This document shows positions 7,000-12,225 of a stretch of 25,851 nt of DNA, one piece after another. Position 1 is the stretch's first letter. Each line of letters opens with the position of its first letter. The translations under genes were made by a program, and so were the position numbers. Under the pieces are notes generated by a model that was given only the letters and a program-made list of their open reading frames with translations, did no database searches and was not told the DNA's origin. Source of the stretch: a virus; the IMG/VR virus record IMGVR_UViG_3300025276_000197, positions 1-25,851 of that record; one strand, 5' to 3'.

Positions 7000-7667
7000 G
7001 CGTAGCCCCGTGGAGTTTTAGTAAGATCAAGGCGTTTCAGCAATGTCCTAAGCAGTTTTACCATGAGAAGGTGCTCAAGCAGTATCCGTTCAAGGAGTCT
7101 GAGGCTACGTTGTATGGAACAGCTTTTCACGAAGCAGCGGAGATATACATCCGCGACGGTGGTGAACTAGACCCACGTTTCAGTTATGCACAGGGTATGT
7201 TAGATGCACTGAACGATAAGAAAGGCGAGAAGCTATGCGAGATCAAGATGGGTCTGACCGAAGATCTGGAAGCGTGTAGTTTTTTTGCTGATGATGTGTG
7301 GTTCCGTGGCATTGCTGATTTAGTTATACTCAACCGTGAAGACAAGCTGGCTTGGGTGATAGACTACAAGACCGGCAAGTCTGCAAGGTATGCGGACAAG
7401 GGGCAGCTAGAGCTTATGGCTTTGGCTACCTTCAAGCACTATCCCGAAGTGGAGACTGTTCGGGCTGGATTACTGTTTGTGGTGAGTGAGGATCTTATTA
7501 GAGACCGCTACGCCATAGAAGATGAAAAGAAGTTATGGGCTAAATGGCTGAGTAAGTACAGCGACATGGAGTCAGCCTTTGAGAATGACACGTGGAACCC
7601 TAACCCTAGTGGGTTGTGCAAGGCATGGTGTCCTGTACTAGAGTGTCCACACAACGGAAGAAACTGA
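6996..7667 (+). CDS. PD-(D/E)XK nuclease, RecB/Cas4-like with probable Fe-S cluster (223 aa)
   Basis: Exonuclease of the RecB/Cas4-like PD-(D/E)XK superfamily. In order: SFSKIKAFQQCPKQFYHEKV at the N-terminus, GTAFHEAAE (motif I His), GIADLV (Asp), IDYKTGK (Asp and Lys of the catalytic core) and QLELMAL (motif with Gln). One Cys lies near the N-terminus (residue 17), and three are clustered at the C-terminus (LCKAWCPVLEC). That is the usual arrangement for a [4Fe-4S] cluster in Cas4/AddB-like nucleases. It starts with GTG at 6996, overlapping the previous stop by four bases. It probably acts with the ssDNA-binding protein and Gp157-like protein in recombination. No CRISPR locus is present, so a Cas role is not suggested. 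Confidence 0.93.
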   Translation: MSVAPWSFSKIKAFQQCPKQFYHEKVLKQYPFKESEATLYGTAFHEAAEIYIRDGGELDPRFSYAQGMLDALNDKKGEKLCEIKMGLTEDLEACSFFADDVWFRGIADLVILNREDKLAWVIDYKTGKSARYADKGQLELMALATFKHYPEVETVRAGLLFVVSEDLIRDRYAIEDEKKLWAKWLSKYSDMESAFENDTWNPNPSGLCKAWCPVLECPHNGRN

Positions 7668-7942
7668 TGCCGTATAAGAACAAAGCAGATCGTAAGCCGC
7701 AGCCAAACCCACCAGTAGGTAGTCCAGCGCATGAAGCACGTATGGAAAGACAGCGTGCTAGACGAGCTATGGATAAGGCTGGTCGTGATGCTAACAAGGA
7801 TGGGCGTGCTGACAAGCGTGAAGGTAGAGATGTCAGCCACAATAAGATGTTAAGTAAGGGCGGCAGTAATGCAGATGGCTACAGAGTAGAAAGTAGCAGT
7901 GCCAACCGTAGTCGCAATGGCAAGAAGCCTAAGCGTAAGTAG
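7667..7942 (+). CDS. Very basic HNH-like protein, probably degenerate (91 aa)
   Basis: The ATG at 7667 overlaps the TGA of the nuclease gene and has GGAAG upstream; an in-frame ATG at 7616 lies inside the nuclease gene and is less likely. The protein is strongly basic and polar. The C-terminal part, EGRDVSHNKMLSKGGSNADG followed by RVESSSANRSRNGKK, matches the layout of small phage HNH proteins (DVDH-x-n-LSKGG-S-N-x-NLRV-x-S-x-NRS). The usual Asp before the catalytic His is Ser here (DVSH), so it may be inactive or only DNA-binding. Its stop overlaps the GTG start of the next HNH gene. Confidence 0.6.
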   Translation: MPYKNKADRKPQPNPPVGSPAHEARMERQRARRAMDKAGRDANKDGRADKREGRDVSHNKMLSKGGSNADGYRVESSSANRSRNGKKPKRK

Positions 7943-7950
7943 TGAAGTCC
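7935..7950 (+). repeat. Direct repeat, left copy, at the start of the HNH gene
   Basis: GTAAGTAGTGAAGTCC spans the stop of the upstream gene and the GTG start of the HNH gene. It recurs at 8355-8370 with one mismatch (A for T at the third-last base), 420 bases downstream. Confidence 0.85.
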
Positions 7951-8358
7951 GCCGCCGCCTGCAAGAGTTGTGATACTGTGTTCACGTACCATATGAGTCA
8001 GAGTCGCGGCTTGTTTTGTAGTAACGTTTGCCAAGGAAAATTTACAGTTAAGCATAAGTTTATAAAGGACAGTAAATTTAGTCAGCCGATGCGTAAGTAT
8101 TTGCTAGATGTACGTGGGCTACGTTGTGAGGTTGTGTCTTGTCATGTACCTGACGGGTATACAGATAATGATGCAAGAGCGTTTCAGATAGACCATGTTA
8201 ATGGGGATCGTAGAGATAACCGACACGAGAACTTAAAAGTAACCTGTGCCATATGTCATTGTAAGACTTCTACGTGGGGGCAAAACAATGCCTCCGGCGA
8301 GGGGCTTAAACGTATGCGGCATAGAGAACTGTTACCGTTGTATTGGTGGTCGCAGTAA
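7942..8358 (+). CDS. HNH endonuclease (138 aa)
   Basis: HNH-type nuclease, probably a free-standing homing endonuclease. The N-terminus has a zinc-finger-like module: CKSCDTVF then GLFCSNVC. The middle has another Cys pair (LRCEVVSC). The catalytic part reads FQIDHVNGDRRDNRHENLKV followed by TCAICHCK, giving the His, Asn and His of the ββα-metal fold plus zinc-binding Cys. The start is GTG at 7942, overlapping the previous TAG. Flanking direct repeats and a broken second copy of the zinc-finger start just downstream suggest that the locus has been duplicated or has moved. Such genes often spread between phages by cutting alleles that lack them. Confidence 0.9.
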   Translation: MKSAAACKSCDTVFTYHMSQSRGLFCSNVCQGKFTVKHKFIKDSKFSQPMRKYLLDVRGLRCEVVSCHVPDGYTDNDARAFQIDHVNGDRRDNRHENLKVTCAICHCKTSTWGQNNASGEGLKRMRHRELLPLYWWSQ

Positions 8359-8370
8359 GTAGTGAAGACC
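8355..8370 (+). repeat. Direct repeat, right copy, at the end of the HNH gene
   Basis: GTAAGTAGTGAAGACC spans the HNH stop codon. It matches 7935-7950 at 15 of 16 bases. Together the two copies bracket the HNH gene exactly. Confidence 0.85.
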
Positions 8371-8435
8371 CACAGGTTTGCTGTACCTGTAACGGCACGT
8401 TCCCGTCCGTGTGGTCGAAGGCGGGGCTAATTTAG
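8362..8435 (+). pseudogene. Truncated, frameshifted start of a second HNH gene
   Basis: After the right-hand repeat, a GTG (8362) sits in the same context as the HNH start codon. Read with a one-base shift, the sequence gives CCTCNGTFPSVWSKAGLI and then a stop at 8433-8435. This lines up with CKSCDTVFTYHMSQSRGLF of the intact gene. The distance from GTG to the first Cys codon is 17 bases here and 18 in the intact gene, so a one-base deletion is likely. Alternatively, the short frame open from 8346 could be a leader peptide for the terminator that follows. Confidence 0.5.
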
Positions 8436-8438
8436 TTT

Positions 8439-8470
8439 GCGTGTTGGGGAGACCCCCTTCACGCCTTTTT
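8439..8470 (+). terminator. Intrinsic terminator / possible attenuator upstream of SNF2 helicase
   Basis: GCGTG (8439-8443) pairs with CACGC (8460-8464), and GGGG (8446-8449) pairs with the C run at 8453-8457. TTTTT (8466-8470) follows at once. A second GCGTG at 8471-8475 can pair instead with the same CACGC, hiding the T run in a loop. The helicase SD (GGAGG, 8476-8480) comes directly after. The two hairpins exclude each other, as in attenuators. Confidence 0.65.
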
Positions 8471-8484
8471 GCGTGGGAGGAATA

Positions 8485-10023
8485 ATGAAAGTTATAGATA
8501 ACAGAGCACTGCTTATGAGGTTACGTGCGCCGGGTAAAGTAACCGATGTAATACCTAAGAGTAAGGAGTTATCAGGAAATCGAGTGTTGGTTAACTGGGG
8601 CATAGACGAAGCCCATGTGCTGAAGAACATGAACATACGGGCACCTTCACCTATTGAGGGGCAGTATAAGTGGACTGGTAAGTTCAAACCGTTTGAACAC
8701 CAGAAGACTACCGCAGGGTTTCTTACCATGAACAAGAGATCCTTTTGCTTCAATGAGCAGGGTACAGGTAAGACAGCCAGTGCTATCTGGGCAGCGGACT
8801 TCCTACTAACCAAGAAACGTATTAACCGCGTACTGGTAATCTGCCCTCTATCTATTATGGATTCGGCGTGGCGAGAAGATCTGTTCACTTTTGCCATGCA
8901 CCGTAAGGTAGATGTGGCCTATGGTTCGGCTAAACAACGGCAGAAGGTTATCGAGGGCGAGGCTGAGTTCGTCATAATAAACTATGACGGTGTAAAGATA
9001 GTAGCCGATGCAGTCGCAGCAGGTGGGTTTGATTTAGTAATCGTAGACGAGGCAACACACTACAAGAATTCGCAGACTGACCGTTGGAAGACACTCAACA
9101 AGATACTTACCTCCGACACATGGCTGTGGATGATGACAGGTACACCCGCTGCACAAAGCCCGATGGATGCCTATGGACTAGCTAAACTTGTTAACCCGAA
9201 GTCTGTGCCACGCTTCATGGGTTCGTTCCGCGATCAAGTCATGTACAAGGTGACTAACTTTAAGTGGGTTCCCAAGCCCAGTGCCACGGAAACGGTATTT
9301 GAGGCACTGCAACCAGCCATACGGTTTACCAAGGAAGAGTGCTTAGACCTACCAGAGCTAGTGTACACGACTCGTGAGGTTGCACTTACGAGGCAGCAAG
9401 AGAAGTACTACAAAGAGCTTAAAGACAAGATGATTATGCAAGCGGCAGGTGAAGATGTAACTGCGGCTACGGCAGCGGTCAACATGAACAAGCTACTACA
9501 GATCTCCGGTGGTGCAGTCTATGCCGATAGTAAAGACACAATAGAGTTTGACATCAAGCACAGGTACAACGTGTTACGTGAAGTAATAGTAGAGTCCAGT
9601 AAGAAAGTCATAGTGTTCGTACCGTTCAAACACACTATAGCCATACTCACTGACAAGCTACGTGGGGACAACATAAACACTGAAGTCATCAGCGGTAGCG
9701 TACCAGCAGCCAAACGTACCGCGATATTCAAAGCATTCCAAGAAGACAAGGACGGTATACAGGTGCTAGTTATCCAGCCACAGGCTGCGGCACACGGGGT
9801 AACGCTTACTGCTGCGAATACGATTGTGTGGTGGGGGCCAACCAGTTCAGTAGAGACCTATGCACAGGCTAATGCCCGAATACACAGAGCCGGTCAAGAC
9901 CACAAGTGTACGGTTGTTCAGTTACAAGGATCTGATGTAGAACGTCATGTATACGCATTACTAGATAACAAATTAGACTCACACACAAAAATTATTGATT
10001 TATACAAGGAACTACTTGCATAA
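8485..10023 (+). CDS. SNF2-family DNA helicase (512 aa)
   Basis: Superfamily 2 helicase of the SNF2/Rad54 type, with both RecA-like domains. In the first: Gln73 of PFEHQ, Walker A EQGTGKT (91-97), motif Ia VICPLSIMDSAW, Walker B VDEATHYKN (D188, E189) and motif III MMTGTPAAQSP. In the second: VIVFVPFKHTIAIL (motif IV), a long motif V ending HGVTLTAANTIVWW, and motif VI QANARIHRAGQ with the arginine fingers. The ATG at 8485 with GGAGGAATA just before it is clearly better than an in-frame TTG at 8437, which lies in the terminator hairpin. It likely serves as replication fork or strand-exchange helicase. Pairing of SNF2 helicases with Leu762-type polymerases has been noted in virioplankton. Confidence 0.95.
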   Translation: MKVIDNRALLMRLRAPGKVTDVIPKSKELSGNRVLVNWGIDEAHVLKNMNIRAPSPIEGQYKWTGKFKPFEHQKTTAGFLTMNKRSFCFNEQGTGKTASAIWAADFLLTKKRINRVLVICPLSIMDSAWREDLFTFAMHRKVDVAYGSAKQRQKVIEGEAEFVIINYDGVKIVADAVAAGGFDLVIVDEATHYKNSQTDRWKTLNKILTSDTWLWMMTGTPAAQSPMDAYGLAKLVNPKSVPRFMGSFRDQVMYKVTNFKWVPKPSATETVFEALQPAIRFTKEECLDLPELVYTTREVALTRQQEKYYKELKDKMIMQAAGEDVTAATAAVNMNKLLQISGGAVYADSKDTIEFDIKHRYNVLREVIVESSKKVIVFVPFKHTIAILTDKLRGDNINTEVISGSVPAAKRTAIFKAFQEDKDGIQVLVIQPQAAAHGVTLTAANTIVWWGPTSSVETYAQANARIHRAGQDHKCTVVQLQGSDVERHVYALLDNKLDSHTKIIDLYKELLA

Positions 10024-10032
10024 GGCACTATG

Positions 10033-10068
10033 TACCCTTATATTACCTTTCTCGGCAATGAAAGGGTA
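10033..10068 (+). promoter_or_regulatory. SD-sequestering hairpin with CGGCAAT loop (copy 1)
   Basis: CCTTTC (10046-10051) pairs with GAAAGG (10060-10065) around the loop TCGGCAAT. The 3' arm contains the AAAGGG that is best placed as SD for the ATG at 10074. A competing arm, TACCCTT (10033-10039), can pair with AAGGGTA (10062-10068). The same loop occurs before the primase gene at 12208-12214. Confidence 0.5.
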
Positions 10069-10073
10069 AGGAC

Positions 10074-10487
10074 ATGGCTGATGCGATAGGAGCGGGTGGT
10101 ATACCCCTAGCTAAGATGACTAAGGTTTACCTCAAGATCAAGGCAGAACGGGATAGGTTATCCGCTGAATACAAGGAAGCTGACAGCGAATTAGTCAGTC
10201 AGCAAGACAAAATAAGAAGCGCGTTACTGGGTTACTTGAAAGAGAACGAACTCAAAAGTGTTAAGACAGATGCTGGTACGTTTTACCGTACGGTTAAGCA
10301 GAAGTATTGGACTAGCGATTGGGAGAACATGCACAAGTTTATTCTTGAACATGAAGTACCAGAGTTTTTGGACAGACGGCTTAACCAGAAGAATGTAAAG
10401 GAGTTCCTAGAAGAGAACCCAGACCTTCTTCCGAAGGGGTTAAACGTAGACGCAGAATTCGCGCTAACAATAAGGAAGGGTAAGTAA
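10074..10487 (+). CDS. Gp157-like phage protein (137 aa)
   Basis: Resembles the siphovirus Gp157 family found near phage recombination genes. The N-terminal half is a long charged coiled-coil-like helix (LKIKAERDRLSAEYKEADSE). The middle reads LKENELKSVKTDAGTFYRT, a beta element typical of the family. The C-terminal half has the WENMHKFILEHEVPEFLDRR segment, then NQKNVKEFLEENPDLLPKGL and a final strand. The biochemical role is not firmly known; it is often listed as a resistance or recombination-associated protein. It begins the stretch between the helicase and the SSB and overlaps the next start (TAATG). Its leader carries the shared CGGCAAT hairpin, so translation may be controlled together with the primase. 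Confidence 0.7.
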   Translation: MADAIGAGGIPLAKMTKVYLKIKAERDRLSAEYKEADSELVSQQDKIRSALLGYLKENELKSVKTDAGTFYRTVKQKYWTSDWENMHKFILEHEVPEFLDRRLNQKNVKEFLEENPDLLPKGLNVDAEFALTIRKGK

Positions 10488-10723
10488 TGGAGCAATTAGT
10501 TCCCATTGAAGATGTCGCAAAGTATTTTAGTGTGTCATTATCCACGACCCGTAAATGGGTACGGGATGGTGTTATACCCTCAGATACTTATGTGAAGGTC
10601 GGCAAGACGCAGAGATTTGCGTTAGCCAAGGTGTCCGAAGCTCTAATGGCAGGTGTTACAAACGCCCAGCCGGTGCAGCCAGAAGACATTGCAGCAGAGT
10701 TTGATGCTGACGAAGACGCATAG
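10487..10723 (+). CDS. Excisionase/MerR-like helix-turn-helix protein (78 aa)
   Basis: A small winged-HTH DNA-binding protein: PIEDVAKYFSVSLSTTRKWV, then VRDGVIPSDTYVKVGKTQRF and ALAKVSEALMAG. The recognition helix is near residues 18-28 and the wing at VIPSDTYVKVGKTQRF. The C-terminal tail is acidic (EDIAAEFDADEDA). It is fused into the operon by one-base overlaps on both sides. This is the second excisionase-like protein in the replication module. No integrase is visible, so a role in excision cannot be supported here; a role in transcription or origin binding is equally possible. Confidence 0.8.
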   Translation: MEQLVPIEDVAKYFSVSLSTTRKWVRDGVIPSDTYVKVGKTQRFALAKVSEALMAGVTNAQPVQPEDIAAEFDADEDA

Positions 10724-11379
10724 TGCGCCGAATCAGTATACAGGGTAGTAAGTTTACTGGGTTAGACCTACAGCCAGACAGTACAGCTATAGACGTAGTT
10801 ATCGTAAACGCAGCGGCAGTATCGCGCTCGTACTACAAAGGTGACTACGATCCTAAAGCCAAACGTCTGCCTACATGTTGGTCTAGTGATACCCAGAGAC
10901 CCGCACCTGAAGTACCACCAGAGCAGAGACAAAGTGCCCGTTGTATTGACTGCACTAACAATGTCCGAGGTTCTGGTAGTGGGGGAGGTAGGGCTTGCAG
11001 GTTTAGCCAACGCCTAGCAATTGTTGAAGAGCAAGCGTTAGACACGGTGTACCAGTTGCAAGTACCCGCCTCGTCTATATTTGGTAAGGCCGGAGGTAGA
11101 AGTTCTATGCCTCTACAAGCCTACGCCAAGTTTTTGAGTGGGCATGGAACGCCCAGCGCAGCAGTGGTGACAAGAATAAGTTTTGACGCAGGTAGTCCTG
11201 TACCGAAGTTGTTCTTCTACCCACAAAGACCTTTAGAAGAAAAGGAACTACAGAAAGTCAGGTTGATGGTGGATGACGATGACACGTTAGCAGCGATTGC
11301 TTTCGACGTTAGCCCCTACAACCGAGAAGGTTCGCCCTTCTCCACGACTGAAGGGTTCAATATAAATAGCCTAAGTTAA
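10723..11379 (+). CDS. Phage protein with Cys cluster, adjacent to SSB (218 aa)
   Basis: The start is GTG at 10723, overlapping the previous TAG. Residues about 45-95 hold a pattern seen in phage proteins next to SSB genes: DYDPKAKRLPTCWSSD, then a Pro-rich piece, RCIDCTNNVRGSGSGGGRAC and FSQRLAIV. Four Cys (one, then a CxxC, then one) could bind zinc. The rest looks like a beta-rich domain (VYQLQVPASSIFGKAG, then AVVTRISFDAG). I recall similar proteins beside gp2.5/DUF2815-type genes, without known activity. It probably belongs to the ssDNA or recombination group, which is an inference from position. Confidence 0.7.
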   Translation: MRRISIQGSKFTGLDLQPDSTAIDVVIVNAAAVSRSYYKGDYDPKAKRLPTCWSSDTQRPAPEVPPEQRQSARCIDCTNNVRGSGSGGGRACRFSQRLAIVEEQALDTVYQLQVPASSIFGKAGGRSSMPLQAYAKFLSGHGTPSAAVVTRISFDAGSPVPKLFFYPQRPLEEKELQKVRLMVDDDDTLAAIAFDVSPYNREGSPFSTTEGFNINSLS

Positions 11380-11390
11380 GGAGACCAACA

Positions 11391-12134
11391 ATGGCTGATA
11401 ATAATATGTACTACACAATCGAAGGCGTAGAAGCCCTCTATCCAAAACTAGATACCACTTACAAGTTTGATAACAAAGCTGGTAAGAACGGTGCGTCTGT
11501 CAAATGTGACCCACTAGATGATGGTGCAGAGTATTCGATGTCCTTCGTTATGTCTGAGAGCGAAGCTAAAGCCTTATACAAGGCAATGGCTGTGGCTTAT
11601 AAGGCCAAGAAAGAAAGTAGCTGGCCTGATAAGTTTGCTCTTCCATTCAAGAAGAACGATGACGGTAACTTCATTGGTAAGTGTAAGTTGAAAGGTGCTT
11701 ACGGCACTGATAAGACTACCCCACCAATACAAGTTGACGCACAGAACACTAAGCTGGCAGCGGATTTTCAGTTGACCAGCGGTAGTACCGTGAATCTTGC
11801 TTTCACTTTCGTGCCGTACTCTATGCGGGACAACGGGGTTAGCTTGCGTTTGAACGGTGTTCAGGTAACTGAATACAAGCCTATGGTTTCACGTTCGCCC
11901 TTCGGCATTGTGGAAGGTGGTTTTGTAGCCCAACCTGATAATCCGTTTAGTGATACTACCAGTAGTGTAAAGAGTACCAGTGTCGAGTTAGATGATGATG
12001 ACTCTGATGATATATTTGGTGATGAGCCAGATACCGCTGAAGTAGCGGAACCAACGAAGGTCGTTAAGAAGTCCGCGCCTGCACCCAAAGACGACGGCGA
12101 CCTGAGTTTAGTTATTGAAGGTTGGGATGACTAA
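11391..12134 (+). CDS. Single-stranded DNA-binding protein, DUF2815/gp2.5-like (247 aa)
   Basis: Likely the phage ssDNA-binding protein. The N-terminal 170 or so residues are beta-rich with an OB-fold-like arrangement. They include YKAKKESSWPDKFALPFK, GYGTDK-like loops and VSLRLNGVQVTEYKP, the latter resembling the conserved strand of gp2.5/DUF2815 proteins. The last 60 residues are disordered and acidic (SVELDDDDSDDIFGDEPD) and end VIEGWDD. Acidic C-terminal tails with an aromatic residue recruit replication proteins in SSBs such as T7 gp2.5. The SD is strong (TAAGGAGACCAACAATG). This leader is nearly the same as that of the gene at 4060. Confidence 0.8.
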   Translation: MADNNMYYTIEGVEALYPKLDTTYKFDNKAGKNGASVKCDPLDDGAEYSMSFVMSESEAKALYKAMAVAYKAKKESSWPDKFALPFKKNDDGNFIGKCKLKGAYGTDKTTPPIQVDAQNTKLAADFQLTSGSTVNLAFTFVPYSMRDNGVSLRLNGVQVTEYKPMVSRSPFGIVEGGFVAQPDNPFSDTTSSVKSTSVELDDDDSDDIFGDEPDTAEVAEPTKVVKKSAPAPKDDGDLSLVIEGWDD

Positions 12135-12150
12135 CCCTAGATAACTACTC

Positions 12151-12202
12151 CAGTATGGCTAGGTAATACCGAAGAGGGTGCGCCGACACCCCTGCCATAC
12201 TG
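12151..12202 (+). promoter_or_regulatory. Two-tier inverted repeat between SSB and primase genes
   Basis: CAGTATGGC (12151-12159) and GCCATACTG (12194-12202) form a perfect 9-bp stem. Inside, GGGTG (12176-12180) pairs with CACCC (12187-12191). No T run follows, so a classic terminator is unlikely. It could be an RNA processing site, an operator or a transcript-stabilising hairpin. Confidence 0.6.
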
Positions 12203-12220
12203 TCCCTCGGCAATAGGTGC
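12202..12220 (+). promoter_or_regulatory. SD-sequestering hairpin with CGGCAAT loop (copy 2)
   Basis: CCT (12205-12207) pairs with AGG (12215-12217) around the loop CGGCAAT. It is flanked by weaker pairs out to G12202-C12220, with one mismatch. AGGTG (12215-12219) is the probable SD for the primase ATG at 12226. Loop and position match the hairpin at 10046-10065. Confidence 0.45.
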
Positions 12221-12225
12221 AGAAC

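Noticed and set aside
6996-7667. Cas4 and therefore a CRISPR-Cas system
   Set aside because: The nuclease has the Cas4/RecB layout, but no repeat-spacer array or other cas gene is present, and such nucleases are common in phage recombination modules.
10024-10073. Sigma-70-type promoter in the TATATT-containing gap
   Set aside because: No matching -35 box at proper spacing could be found by eye; the hairpin explains the conserved bases better.
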